Origin: Actinokineospora auranticolor
GTDB lineage: Bacteria; Actinomycetota; Actinomycetes; Mycobacteriales; Pseudonocardiaceae
DNA: 64,000 nucleotides
Assembly: GCF_002934265.1 (NCBI RefSeq)
Contig: NZ_PTIX01000002.1
Coordinates: 248,001 to 312,000 of the forward strand
Reading direction: 5' to 3'
Below the pieces are notes generated by a model. The model saw only the letters and a program-made list of their open reading frames with translations. It did not search any database and was not told the DNA's origin. Numbering within the stretch: position 1 is the first letter of the stretch; each line of letters begins with the position of its first letter. Shown here piece by piece: positions 42,721 through 51,913 of this stretch. The position numbers and the translations under genes were made by a program.

Positions 42721-44247
42721 TTACTGCGGTTCCACGGTCTGGCCGCCGAGGGTGGCCTGGACCGTGCGGTTGTCGCTGAGGGTCAGCGTGACCTTGTCGC
42801 CGGGGGACTTCGAGCGGACCGCGGCGACCAGCGCGTCCGAGCTGTCGATGCGGCGATCGTCCAACTTGGTCACCACGTCGCCCGCCTTGAGTCCCGCGCC
42901 CTGGCCCGCACCGCCCGCGACGACGTCCGCGATCAGCGCGCCGCCGTCCTGGTTGTCGCGGACCGAGACGCCGAGCACGGTCTGGGTGGCCTTGCCGGTC
43001 TTGACGATCTCGTCCGCGGTGCGGCGGGCCTGGTCGATCGGGATGGCGAAGCCGATGCCGACCGAGCCGCCCTGGCCGGTGGCGCCGGTCTGCGGGCTGT
43101 AGATCGCCGAGTTGATCCCGATGACCTGGCCCTGCGTGTTGACCAGCGGGCCGCCGGAGTTGCCCGGGTTGATCGCCGCGTCGGTCTGGATGGCGTCCAT
43201 GACCGTCGCCTGGCTGCCGGACTCGCCGCCCGCCCGGGTGGGCCGCTGCAGCGACGACACGATGCCGGAGGTGACCGTGCCGGACAGCTCGTACGGCGAG
43301 CCGATGGCCACGACCGCCTGGCCGACCCGCAGGTCGTCCGAGCGGCCGAGCTCGGACACCGTGAGCTTGTCCACGCCCTGCGCCTTGACCACCGCGACGT
43401 CCGACGTCGGGTCGCGGCCGACGATGGTGGCCGGGGCGGTGCGCCCGTCCTGGAACACCGCCTTGATCTGGCCGCCGCCGCCCGCCGCCTCCTCGATGAC
43501 GTGGTTGTTGGTGATGATCAGGCCGTCGGCGCTGATCACGAAGCCGGACCCCTCCCCTGCGGAGGACCGGCCGCGCACCTGCAACTGCACCACCGTGGGC
43601 AACACCTTCTGCGCCACGGCCTCCACCGAGCCCGCGGGCGCGGCGGCGGCCTGCTTGGCGGGCGCGGGGGTGTCGAGCGCGGTGACCGAACTCGACTTCG
43701 TGTCGGCCGCGACGTACCCGCCCAGGGCACCGGCGGCGCCACCCACGACCAGCGCCAGCACCGTCATGCCCACGAGCATCCCGGTGCCCCGCCGCGACTC
43801 CCCGCGCGGCTGCGGCACCTGGTGTTGTCCCGGGTACGGCCCGGCGGGGAGGCCGTAGCCCTGCCCGCCCGCCGGACCGTGATTCACCCTGTCCCCGGGG
43901 TGCCACTCCTGCCGCGCCCATGAAGCTGTCCCGTGCTCCGCGGGCCGCGCCTGCCAGGAGGTTCCCGACCACGCCGGGGATCCCTGGACCGCCTGGTCCG
44001 AGGCGCCTGCCCGCGCCTGGGACCCGGCCGTTCCGGGCTGGGCGGAGTCTCCGGCCCCCGGCGCGGCGGGGCCCTGCTCCCCGCGCGCCTGAGGACCGGA
44101 CTCCGGTCGGGTGGGGCCCTGTTCCCCACCCGGCGTCGACTGGCCCGACCCCGGCTCGGGCAGCGGGTTCGCCGGGGAGCCCGAGGCTCCCTGGGCGGAC
44201 CACGGGCTGACCCCGCCGGTTCCTTCGTCGGGCTTGTTCTCCGTCAT
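42721..44247 (-). CDS. htrA: Membrane-anchored HtrA-type serine protease with PDZ domain
   Basis: A 508-residue protein. A long Pro/Gly/Gln-rich cytoplasmic N-terminus (about 1-155) leads to one membrane helix (GMLVGMTVLALVVGGAAGALGGYVAA), an external trypsin-like domain with the triad His (TNNHVIEE), Asp (DPTSDVAVVK) and Ser (GNSGGPLV), then a PDZ domain (about 405-505). This is the PepD-like envelope protease. In mycobacteria pepD is next to mprAB, which controls it; here galT and a DeoR gene separate them. ATG 44247 is chosen over GTG 44253. Confidence 0.93.
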   Translation of the reverse strand: MTENKPDEGTGGVSPWSAQGASGSPANPLPEPGSGQSTPGGEQGPTRPESGPQARGEQGPAAPGAGDSAQPGTAGSQARAGASDQAVQGSPAWSGTSWQARPAEHGTASWARQEWHPGDRVNHGPAGGQGYGLPAGPYPGQHQVPQPRGESRRGTGMLVGMTVLALVVGGAAGALGGYVAADTKSSSVTALDTPAPAKQAAAAPAGSVEAVAQKVLPTVVQLQVRGRSSAGEGSGFVISADGLIITNNHVIEEAAGGGGQIKAVFQDGRTAPATIVGRDPTSDVAVVKAQGVDKLTVSELGRSDDLRVGQAVVAIGSPYELSGTVTSGIVSSLQRPTRAGGESGSQATVMDAIQTDAAINPGNSGGPLVNTQGQVIGINSAIYSPQTGATGQGGSVGIGFAIPIDQARRTADEIVKTGKATQTVLGVSVRDNQDGGALIADVVAGGAGQGAGLKAGDVVTKLDDRRIDSSDALVAAVRSKSPGDKVTLTLSDNRTVQATLGGQTVEPQ

Positions 44248-44320
44248 GTGCACAACGATGCGCCCCGCGACTGAGAGGGACCTGAGACCGTCCTGTGCGC
44301 TTCCCGAGGATTTCCGGTCT

Positions 44321-45394
44321 TCAGCGGCCGTAGCGGGGTGTGGCCGCGCGCAAGCGCTCCGCGAGGTCCTCCGGGGCGACGTCGTTGATCCACACCGCCA
44401 TGCCGGATTCCGAGCCCGCCAGGTACTTCAGCTTGTCCGCGGTGCGCAGCACCGAGAACACTTGCAGGTGCAGCCAGGACAGGTCCCGGCCGACGCGCAC
44501 CGGGGCTTGGTGCCACGCGGCGATGTAGGGCAATTCCCGGTCGTACAAGCCGTCCAGGCGTCCCAGGACCCGCAGGTAGAGACCGGCGAAGTCGTCACGC
44601 TCGTCGGCGGTAAGAGCGGGCAAATCGGGAATCTGCCGGTGTGGTACCAAATGCACCTCTACGGGCCACCGCGCCGCTGCGGGCACATAGGCCGTCCAGT
44701 ACGCGGACTCCGCGACCACTCGGGTGCCCTCGGCCCGCTCGGCCGCCAAGACGTCCCCCACCACAGATCCGCCCCGGGCCGCCGCGACGGCCAGCATCCG
44801 CTCGGTTCGCGGGGTGACGAACGGGTAGCCGTAGATCTGGCCGTGCGGGTGGCCGAGCGTCACGCCGATCTCGTCGCCCCGGTTCTCGAACGGGAAAACC
44901 TGCGCTACACCGGGAAGCTCCGACAGCGCGGACGTGCGGTCCGCCCACACGTCAACGACCGTCCGCACATGGGAAGGGCTAAGCGTCCCGAACGACGCGT
45001 TGTGGTCCGAGGTGAAGCACATGACCTCGCACCGCCCCACCCCCGGTGCGCGCGGTACGAGCCCTTGGACGGCCTCACCGGTCGCCCGCTGTGCGAAGGC
45101 CGGAAAGCGGTTCTCGAAGACCACGACGTCGTAGTCGCTCTCCGGGACCTCGGTGGGCCTACCCGGCGTAGTCGGACACAGTGGACACAATCCGACAGGC
45201 GGTTTGTAGGTCCTTGTTTGCCTATGCGCGGCTAGCGCTACCCATTCACCGGTTAGCGGATCGCGCCGGATCTGCGAGGTGGGTTCCGTGCGCGGTAGGT
45301 CGCGTGTGTCGACGGCCGAGCGTTCCGGTGCATCCGGGCGGTCGTAGTAGAGGATCTCCCGACCGTCGGCCAACACGCGGGAGGTCCGCCTCAC
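44321..45394 (-). CDS. galT: Galactose-1-phosphate uridylyltransferase
   Basis: A 357-residue HIT-superfamily enzyme of the Leloir pathway that exchanges UMP between UDP-glucose and galactose-1-phosphate. The N-terminal zinc site has CPLCP and the active-site motif is GHPHGQIYGYP. Other blocks are RRDPLTGEWVALAAHRQ, VEVHLVPHRQIPDLP and SWLHLQVFSV. The GTG start at 45394 overlaps the DeoR stop as GTGA, so the two are coupled. With galU elsewhere in the window it links galactose to UDP-glucose. Confidence 0.94.
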   Translation of the reverse strand: MRRTSRVLADGREILYYDRPDAPERSAVDTRDLPRTEPTSQIRRDPLTGEWVALAAHRQTRTYKPPVGLCPLCPTTPGRPTEVPESDYDVVVFENRFPAFAQRATGEAVQGLVPRAPGVGRCEVMCFTSDHNASFGTLSPSHVRTVVDVWADRTSALSELPGVAQVFPFENRGDEIGVTLGHPHGQIYGYPFVTPRTERMLAVAAARGGSVVGDVLAAERAEGTRVVAESAYWTAYVPAAARWPVEVHLVPHRQIPDLPALTADERDDFAGLYLRVLGRLDGLYDRELPYIAAWHQAPVRVGRDLSWLHLQVFSVLRTADKLKYLAGSESGMAVWINDVAPEDLAERLRAATPRYGR

Positions 45395-46188
45395 GCCTCC
45401 GCCTCGGCGAACTCCGGCGCCTCGGCCACGATCAGCTCACCGACCCGCTCCCGCAGCACCTGCACCGCCTCGACCGGCAGGCCGTCGTCGGTGACCAGCA
45501 CGTCGGCCTCCTCCAGCGCGGCGATGGTGGAGATGCCGACGACGCCCCACTTGGTGTGGTCGGCGATGACGACCAGCTTGCGCCCGGCCTCGACCAGCGC
45601 CCGGTCGGTCTCGCTCTCGTTGATGTTGGGGGTGGTGAAGCCCGGTCCCTCGGCCATGCCGTGCACACCCAGGAAGACCATGTCCAGGTGCAGCGACCGC
45701 AGCGTCTGCACCGCGACCGGCCCCACCAGCGCGTCGGACGGTGTGCGCACCCCGCCGGTGAGCACGACGGTGCGGTCGCCGCGCCCGCCGCTGCGCAGCA
45801 CGTCCGCGACCCGGATCGAGTTGGTGACCACGGTCAGGTCGGGCACGCCCTCGAGGAACCTGGCGAACATCCACGTCGTGGTGCCCGCCGAGATGCCGAT
45901 CGCGGTGCCCGGGCGGATCAGGCCCGCGGCGCGCGCCGAGATGGCTTCCTTCTGCGGCAGCGAGCGCACGGACTTCGCCTCGAAGCCCGGTTCGTGGGTG
46001 CTGCGGCCGACCGCGGAGGTGGCCCCGCCGTAGACCTTCTCCACGAGGCCGCGCTTGGCCAGCACGTCCAGGTCGCGGCGGATGGTCATGTCGGACACGC
46101 CGAGCCGGGCGACGAGGGCGTGCACCTGGACGGCGCCGGTGCGCCGTATCTCCTCCAGGATCACTTCCTGACGCTGACGAGCGAGCAC
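45391..46188 (-). CDS. DeoR/GlpR-family sugar regulator
   Basis: A 265-residue repressor with an N-terminal winged helix (RQEVILEEIRRTGAVQVHALVARLGVSDMTIRRDLDVLAKRGLVEKVYGGA) and a C-terminal sugar-phosphate sensor domain (IGISAGTTTWMFAR; VFLGVHGMAEGPGFTTPNINES; ADHTKWGVVG). It is the first gene of a coupled pair with galT and probably controls galactose use. An A/T-rich block reading ATTTTGTTTTACT (46217-46229), just upstream of the start, resembles DeoR-type AAAACAAAA operators and is unusual for this genome. Confidence 0.9.
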   Translation of the reverse strand: MLARQRQEVILEEIRRTGAVQVHALVARLGVSDMTIRRDLDVLAKRGLVEKVYGGATSAVGRSTHEPGFEAKSVRSLPQKEAISARAAGLIRPGTAIGISAGTTTWMFARFLEGVPDLTVVTNSIRVADVLRSGGRGDRTVVLTGGVRTPSDALVGPVAVQTLRSLHLDMVFLGVHGMAEGPGFTTPNINESETDRALVEAGRKLVVIADHTKWGVVGISTIAALEEADVLVTDDGLPVEAVQVLRERVGELIVAEAPEFAEAEA

Positions 46189-46224
46189 AACACAATTCTA
46201 CGCAGTCAAACGCGCGATTTTGTT

Positions 46225-47640
46225 TTACTCGCTCCGCGCCCAGGTGCCCGGCAGCCGCATCGCCATCAACGCGCCACCGTCGGCCGAGCGACCGGCGAAC
46301 ACCGTACCCCCGTGCCGTTCCGCCGCCTGCTTGACGATGGAGAGCCCGAGCCCGGATCCGGGCAGGGTGCGGGCTTCCTGGGAGCGGTAGAACCGGTCGA
46401 ACACGTGCGGCAGGTCCTCGTCGTTGATGCCCGGTCCCGCGTCGGCGACCTGCAGGAAGGCGTAGCCGTCGCCGGAGGGCACCAGGTCCACCCGGACGGT
46501 CCCGCCGGGCGGGCTGAACTTGACGGCGTTGTCGAGCAGGTTGAGCACGGCCCGCTCCAGCGCGGCGGCGTGGCCGATCAGGTGCCACGGCTGCAACCGG
46601 ACGTCGAAGTGCACGTCACCGGCGCGCCTGCGGGCCCGGTCCAGCGCCTGCTCGACGACCTCGACGAGTTCCACGTGCTCCTGCACGGCGGGCGCGGCGT
46701 CCTCCCTGGCCAGTTCCACGAGGTCGCCGATGAGCTGGGTGAGCTCGTCGAGCTGGGCGCGCAGGTCGTCCTGGATCTCGCGGCGGTCCTGGGCGGAGAG
46801 CTGCGGGGCGCCCGGGGCCTCCGAGGCGAGCAGCAGCTCGAGGTTGGTGCGCAGCGAGGTGAGCGGGGTGCGCAGCTCGTGGCCCGCGTCGGCGACCAGC
46901 CTGCGTTGTCGCTCCTGGGCCTCGGCGACGGCGCCGAGCATGGTGTTGAAGCTGTGCGTGAGCCGGGACAGCTCGTCGTCCCCGGCCACCGGGATCGGCC
47001 GGAGATCACCCGTTCGCGTGACGCGTTCGGTGGCCGCGTTGAGCCGCTGCACCGGTCGGAGGCTGGCCCGGGCGACCGCGGTGCCCGCCAGCGCGGCCAC
47101 CATGATTCCGGACCCGCCGATGACGATCATGACCACGGCCAGCTTGCCGAGCGTGCTCTTGGTCGACTCCAGCGGCTGCGCGAGCACCAGCGCGGTGTTC
47201 TTCAGGAACGGGTACGGCCGGGCCAGCACCCGGGTGTCGGTGGCCGTGTCGGTGCGGATGGACTCGTCGGTGAGCCCGGCGGCGACCTTGAGCTCCTCGC
47301 CGCCGATCGCGGGCCGGGTGATGTCCGAGTTGATCGCGGACTGGCCGTCCGGGTCGACCACGTCGAACTTGAGGTCGGACAGGTCGAGCAGGATGCGCGG
47401 CAGCTCGGTCCGGCGGCCCTCCTCCACCACGCGGGTGTTGTTGAGCAGCGCGTCCGCGCGGGCCCGCAGGTCGTCGTCGACCTGCTGGTAGAGCCCGCTG
47501 TAGACGGTGATGTAGGCGCCGAGGGAGACCAGCGCGACCGCGCCGCCGACGCAGAACGCGGCCAGCAGGCTGATCCGGGCGCGCAGCGAGACGCGCTGCG
47601 GCTGGTGGTGCTCCACTCCGGTTCCGGTGGGGACGCCCAT
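46225..47640 (-). CDS. mprB: MprB-type sensor histidine kinase
   Basis: A 471-residue envelope-stress sensor. Two membrane helices (about 24-45 and 170-195) frame an external sensor domain, then come HAMP, HisKA (phosphorylated His in DAGHELRTPLTSLRTNLE) and HATPase (NLLDNAVKFS; VADAGPGINDEDLPHVFDRFYRS; GSGLGLSIVKQ). The ATG overlaps the MprA stop by one base (TGATG). Its partner controls envelope stress genes, typically including pepD/htrA and sigma factors. Confidence 0.93.
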   Translation of the reverse strand: MGVPTGTGVEHHQPQRVSLRARISLLAAFCVGGAVALVSLGAYITVYSGLYQQVDDDLRARADALLNNTRVVEEGRRTELPRILLDLSDLKFDVVDPDGQSAINSDITRPAIGGEELKVAAGLTDESIRTDTATDTRVLARPYPFLKNTALVLAQPLESTKSTLGKLAVVMIVIGGSGIMVAALAGTAVARASLRPVQRLNAATERVTRTGDLRPIPVAGDDELSRLTHSFNTMLGAVAEAQERQRRLVADAGHELRTPLTSLRTNLELLLASEAPGAPQLSAQDRREIQDDLRAQLDELTQLIGDLVELAREDAAPAVQEHVELVEVVEQALDRARRRAGDVHFDVRLQPWHLIGHAAALERAVLNLLDNAVKFSPPGGTVRVDLVPSGDGYAFLQVADAGPGINDEDLPHVFDRFYRSQEARTLPGSGLGLSIVKQAAERHGGTVFAGRSADGGALMAMRLPGTWARSE

Positions 47641-48347
47641 CAGGGAGGGGTCTCGCGCAGCACGTAGCCCACACCGCGCACGGTGTGGATCAGCCGCGGT
47701 TCGCCCTCGGCCTCGGTCTTGCGCCGCAGGTAGCCGACGTAGACCTCCAGCGCGTTGCCGGAGGTGGGGAAGTCGTAGCCCCAGACGTCCTCCAGGATGC
47801 GGCCGCGGGTGAGCACCTGCTTGGGGTTGGCCAGCAGCAGCTCCAGCAGCGCGAACTCGGTGCGGGTGAGGCTGATCGCGCGCTCGCCGCGGCGCACCTC
47901 GCGGGTGCCCGGGTCCATCTCCAGGTCGGCGAAGCGCAGCGCGGGCGCGGTGCTGACGGCCTGCTCCGGGGTGGCCCGGCGCAGCAGCGCGCGCAGCCGG
48001 GCCAGCAGCTCCTCCAGCGCGAACGGCTTGGGCAGGTAGTCGTCGGCGCCCGCGTCGAGCCCGGCGACCCGGTCGGACACCAGGTCGCGCGCGGTGAGCA
48101 CGAGGATCGGCAGGTCGTCGCCGACGCCGCGCAGCCGCCTGCACACCTCGAGGCCGTCGAGCCGGGGCATCATCACGTCGAGCACCATGGCGTCCGGCCG
48201 GACCGCGTCGGCGCCGCCGGTGCCGAGCACGGACTCCAGCGCCTGCTGCCCGTCGGTGGCCAGGTCCACCTGGTAGCCGTTGAACTGCAACGACCGCCGC
48301 AGGGACTCCCGCACGGCACGGTCGTCGTCGACTACGAGGATGCGCAT
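47640..48347 (-). CDS. mprA: MprA-type response regulator
   Basis: A 235-residue OmpR/PhoB-class regulator. The receiver has [10 protein letters not shown], the phospho-Asp in [13 protein letters not shown], Thr in VLTARD and Lys in LPKPF. The winged helix reads [39 protein letters not shown]. The gene pair mprA-mprB is conserved in actinobacteria and responds to cell-envelope stress. The 67 bp to the next gene upstream holds its promoter. Confidence 0.95.
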   Translation of the reverse strand: MRILVVDDDRAVRESLRRSLQFNGYQVDLATDGQQALESVLGTGGADAVRPDAMVLDVMMPRLDGLEVCRRLRGVGDDLPILVLTARDLVSDRVAGLDAGADDYLPKPFALEELLARLRALLRRATPEQAVSTAPALRFADLEMDPGTREVRRGERAISLTRTEFALLELLLANPKQVLTRGRILEDVWGYDFPTSGNALEVYVGYLRRKTEAEGEPRLIHTVRGVGYVLRETPP

Positions 48348-48414
48348 GCCGCTCAGTGTTCCCCCCGCTGCTGAGACGCGCCTGAGAGCAGCCCGTCAGT
48401 TTCCAACACCGATT

Positions 48415-49026
48415 TCACCTCTCCACGCCCCGCGCGACCGGCGCGTGCCACTGCCGCCACAACGTGACCACCCGGATGAGAACTACCAGGACCGAACCCA
48501 CGACCGCCACCAGTCCCGCCGGCCACGCCAGCCGGTGTCCCACCACTACGACCACGGCTCCGGCCAAGGCGGCAAGAGCGTAGATCTCCCGTCGGAGCAC
48601 CAAGGGGATCTCCCGCAGCAGGAGGTCGCGTAGTGCGCCGCCCCCGATGCCGGCGGTCATCCCGATAAGACACGCGGTATAGGCGGGGACGTCCATCGCG
48701 AGCGCGGTGGCTGTACCCGAAACGGTGAACAACCCGAGACCCACCGCGTCGGCCAAGAGGACGGCGCGGCGGAGTCGGGCCACCTGGGGGTGGAAGGCGA
48801 AGACGATGAGCGCGGCCACTACGGGGACGACGAGGTAAGGGAGGTTCCTCAGGCTTGCGGGCGGGTGCACGCCCAAGAGGACGTCACGGATGACACCGCC
48901 GCCCAGGGCCGTCGTGAGACCGAGGACGACGACACCGAAGGCGTCCAGCTGGGCCCGGACGGCCGCCAGTGCCCCGGAAGCCGCGAAGACCGCGAGCCCC
49001 GCCAGTTCCAGGACGACGAGCAGCAC
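48415..49026 (-). CDS. TRIC/UPF0126-family membrane channel protein
   Basis: A 203-residue protein made of two similar halves, each with the motif GxGGG(V/A)xRDxLL (TTALGGGVIRDVLLGVHPP and TAGIGGGALRDLLLREIPL), which defines the prokaryotic TRIC-like potassium channel family. About seven helices. Longer open frames upstream are not family-like; GTG at 49026 has a GAGG site ten bases before it. It runs with the Eis-like gene, 50 bp apart. Confidence 0.9.
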   Translation of the reverse strand: MLLVVLELAGLAVFAASGALAAVRAQLDAFGVVVLGLTTALGGGVIRDVLLGVHPPASLRNLPYLVVPVVAALIVFAFHPQVARLRRAVLLADAVGLGLFTVSGTATALAMDVPAYTACLIGMTAGIGGGALRDLLLREIPLVLRREIYALAALAGAVVVVVGHRLAWPAGLVAVVGSVLVVLIRVVTLWRQWHAPVARGVER

Positions 49027-49076
49027 GAACGCGCACGTTACCTCGCCGACCGCGGCGGCGAAGAGTCGTCCAGGGT

Positions 49077-50204
49077 CTAGAAGGCCTCCACCATGTGCAC
49101 CGGGTGTGGCGCGCCCGTCAGCCGGTCCAGCCTCTCCGCGATCTCCCGGTCTCCTTCGAGCAGTCCCGCCCGGCGGAGGGTCGCCGCCGTCGCCGAGCCC
49201 GCGTACCAGGGACCCAGCGCGCGCGACGCCAGTCGCACGGCCCCGGTCCCGCCGGGTTCGCACGTGACCACGCCGTCGTCCGCGACCAGGCGCCACCGAC
49301 CCGCGTTCCAGGGCGCCTGGTCGTCGGTCACCTCGATGTCCACCTCGAACCGGCCGTCGACCGACCACCCGCGCGCCGCCACCGCCGCGGGCAGGTCCAC
49401 GACCCGGAACATGAACGGGTCACGGCTCAGGGTCACGCCGCCCGGGGCGACGAGGTCGAGCAGCGTCCCGTCGAGGACCCGGACCTCGGCCTCGGTCATG
49501 CCACCGGCCCAGCTGGCGAGTTGCCGCAGCAGGGCCGACATGGTGGCGAGGTCCTCGGCGACGAGATCGCGGACCATCAAGCGTTTGCCGTCGGGCCGGT
49601 CGGCGACCAGGTGGCCGTGCGGCGCCACCGTGACCACGTCGTGGTCGAGTACCAGGGCCGGGTCGAACGCGGGGGCCGCGCGGTCGAGCATCCCGTTGAT
49701 GCCCGGCGCGACGCGCAGGTAGGACTCCCGCATTCCCTCGACGTCCTCGGGAGTCGCGGGCCGCAGCGGCACGTCGACGCGTGGGACGGCGCTCAACGCG
49801 GCCAGGGACAGGTTCGCGTAGAGCCTGGTGCCCGTGTGTTCCCAACCGTGGTTGCGGTAGACGGGAATGACGTAGGGGTACAACGTCGACACGTGCTGCC
49901 CTGACGCGCGCATCACCCGCAACGCCTCGGTCAGCAGTCGACCCGCGACGCCCTGTCCGCGCGCATGTGGGTGAACGGCAACGCTGGCCACCCCACCCAT
50001 CGGTACGGCCGCACCGCCGAAGAACTGGTTGTAGCGCCAAATCCGCAAGAACCCCGCGACAGCGCCATCCGACTCCGCGACAAGCCCGTTCCACGCACCG
50101 GGTAGATCAGGCACGGATGTCTCGCGTGGTCCACCGAACGACAAGCGGCGCAAGCGCCAGGCGGCCTCCGCGTCCTCTTCCCGGTACGCGCGAATGGTTA
50201 CCAC
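49077..50204 (-). CDS. eis: Eis-like GNAT acetyltransferase
   Basis: A 375-residue protein of the enhanced intracellular survival family with a tandem GNAT fold and an SCP2-like C-terminal domain. The acetyl-CoA loop is VASVAVHPHARGQGVAGRLLTEAL. The catalytic Tyr region is RLYANLSLAAL, and the C-terminus is Phe, whose carboxylate is the general base in Eis enzymes. Eis proteins acetylate aminoglycosides and other amines at several positions. It starts 7 bp inside the end of the acyl-CoA dehydrogenase gene. Confidence 0.88.
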   Translation of the reverse strand: MVTIRAYREEDAEAAWRLRRLSFGGPRETSVPDLPGAWNGLVAESDGAVAGFLRIWRYNQFFGGAAVPMGGVASVAVHPHARGQGVAGRLLTEALRVMRASGQHVSTLYPYVIPVYRNHGWEHTGTRLYANLSLAALSAVPRVDVPLRPATPEDVEGMRESYLRVAPGINGMLDRAAPAFDPALVLDHDVVTVAPHGHLVADRPDGKRLMVRDLVAEDLATMSALLRQLASWAGGMTEAEVRVLDGTLLDLVAPGGVTLSRDPFMFRVVDLPAAVAARGWSVDGRFEVDIEVTDDQAPWNAGRWRLVADDGVVTCEPGGTGAVRLASRALGPWYAGSATAATLRRAGLLEGDREIAERLDRLTGAPHPVHMVEAF

Positions 50205-51043
50205 GTGAAGAACCCCTGACCGCTCTTACGCCCCAGTTCCCCACGGGCGACTTTGTCCCGTAGTAGCTGCGGCGCCGCGAACCGCGCCCCCAGTTGCGTC
50301 GCCAGGTGATCCGCGATGGACAACCGCACGTCCAGACCCACCAGGTCCGTGAGCCGCAACGGCCCCATGGGCCACCCGTAGCCCAGGCGCATGCCGGTGT
50401 CGATGTCCTCCGCCGTGGCCACGCCCTCCTCCAGCATGCGGATCGCCTCCAGTCCGACCGCCACGCCGAGGCGGGAGGTGGCGAACCCCGGCGAGTCGCG
50501 GACCTCGATCACCGTCTTGCCCAGGGCCTCCGCCCAACCGCGCACGACGGCCACGGTTTCCGCCGGTAGACCCGCGTGCACGACCAGTTCCACCAGGGCC
50601 TGCACCGGAACCGGGTTGAAGAAGTGCATGCCGATCACCCGCTCGCCGGGCAACCCCTGGGCCAGTTCGGTGATGGACAGTGACGAGGTGTTGGACGCCA
50701 GCACCGCCTCCGGGCACCGTTGCGCCACCTCGGTGAACACCGCGCGCTTGAGGTCGAGGTTCTCCGGCACCGCCTCCACCACGAGCGCGGTCTCCACCGG
50801 CAGCGCGCCCAGGCTCTCCACAGTGGACAAACGGGTCAGGGCTTCCTCGGCCGTACCGGCGAGTTTCCCGCGCTCCTCGGCCTTGCGCAGCGACGCCGCC
50901 ACGTTGCGCGCACCGACCGCCGCGCGTTCGGCGTCGGCCTCCGCCAGCACCACCGCGCTCCCGGCGGCCAGGAAGACGTGCGCGATGCCCGCGCCCATGG
51001 TGCCGCCGCCGACCACCGCGACCGTTCCGGGGACGCCGCTCAT
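50198..51043 (-). CDS. 3-hydroxyacyl-CoA dehydrogenase
   Basis: A 281-residue NAD-dependent enzyme of beta-oxidation or butanoate metabolism. The Rossmann motif is AVVGGGTMGAGIAHVFLAAG, the catalytic His is in GMHFFNPVPVQALVELV, with SNTSSLSITELA and the Glu partner, and the C-terminal helical domain ends GELGRKSGQGFFTW. It is single-domain, like FadB2/HbdA. Its stop overlaps the Eis-like start by 7 bp. Confidence 0.92.
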   Translation of the reverse strand: MSGVPGTVAVVGGGTMGAGIAHVFLAAGSAVVLAEADAERAAVGARNVAASLRKAEERGKLAGTAEEALTRLSTVESLGALPVETALVVEAVPENLDLKRAVFTEVAQRCPEAVLASNTSSLSITELAQGLPGERVIGMHFFNPVPVQALVELVVHAGLPAETVAVVRGWAEALGKTVIEVRDSPGFATSRLGVAVGLEAIRMLEEGVATAEDIDTGMRLGYGWPMGPLRLTDLVGLDVRLSIADHLATQLGARFAAPQLLRDKVARGELGRKSGQGFFTW

Positions 51044-51164
51044 GCCCGGACCCCCGCCACGCGCGCGGAGATGTGGTCTCGGTCACTGAAGTACCTGGTC
51101 ACTGGTTCGCACTCCCGGGTCGCTCGGTTGCCCGCACTGTGGTGCGTGGACATTGGGCACGATA

Positions 51165-51812
51165 GTGAGTGTGCGGATAATCCTGCTGCGGCACGGCGAG
51201 AGCCTGGGCAACGTCGACGAACTCGCCTACTGCCGCATCCCAGACCACGCCCTGCCCCTGACCGCGCGCGGCGAGGAGCAGGCCCGGGCCGAGGGCTCGC
51301 GGCTGCGCGACCTGCTGCGCGACCGACCCGTCGCGGCCTACATCAGCCCATACGTGCGCGCGATGCGCACCTTCGAGCTGCTCGGCGTGCCCGTGGTGCG
51401 CCGCGTCCAGGAACCCCGCCTGCGCGAGCAGGACTGGGGGAACCTGCAGGACCCCGTCGGCCAGCAGGTGCAGAAGCAGAAGCGGCACGAGTTCGGGCAC
51501 TTCTTCTACCGGCTCGAGCACGGCGAGTCCGGCGCGGACGTGGACGACCGGGTGGCCAGCTTCCTCACCGAGCTGGAAGCGCGGATCCGGCACGACCCGA
51601 CGCACCCGGACACCACGCTCGTGGTCTCGCACGGGCTGACCATGCGGCTGCTGTGCAGGCGGATGTTCTCGTGGAGCATCGAGCTGTTCGAGTCGCTGTC
51701 GAACCCGCCGCACTGCGACCACCGGGTGCTCACCCTGGAGCACGGCCGCTGGCGGCTGGACCGGCCGTTCGCGCAGTGGCGGGACTCCCCCGACGCGACG
51801 ACCCAGACCTGA
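51165..51812 (+). CDS. Histidine phosphatase superfamily protein
   Basis: A 215-residue phosphoglycerate-mutase-like phosphatase. The catalytic motif is ILLRHGESLGNVDE, the second His is in LVVSHGLTMRLL, and EQDWGNLQD is a family block. Several in-frame starts are possible (TTG 51153, GTG 51165, GTG 51171); none has a good ribosome site. Similar proteins act on phospho-sugars or phosphoglycerate, and the substrate is not clear. Confidence 0.9.
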   Translation: MSVRIILLRHGESLGNVDELAYCRIPDHALPLTARGEEQARAEGSRLRDLLRDRPVAAYISPYVRAMRTFELLGVPVVRRVQEPRLREQDWGNLQDPVGQQVQKQKRHEFGHFFYRLEHGESGADVDDRVASFLTELEARIRHDPTHPDTTLVVSHGLTMRLLCRRMFSWSIELFESLSNPPHCDHRVLTLEHGRWRLDRPFAQWRDSPDATTQT

Positions 51813-51913
51813 GCGGGTGGTACTGGATCAATCACATTCCGTTAACCATTGGTTCGCGATACCACTACTCCGTTCGGGCCACCCCGCCAAACCCTTGTAG
51901 CCTGGCTACTACC

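Noticed and set aside
50720-51913. An open frame extending the GGDEF protein upstream to 50720
   Set aside because: It runs antisense through the acyl-CoA dehydrogenase gene and over the phosphatase gene. GTG 51914 starts the family-like repeats.
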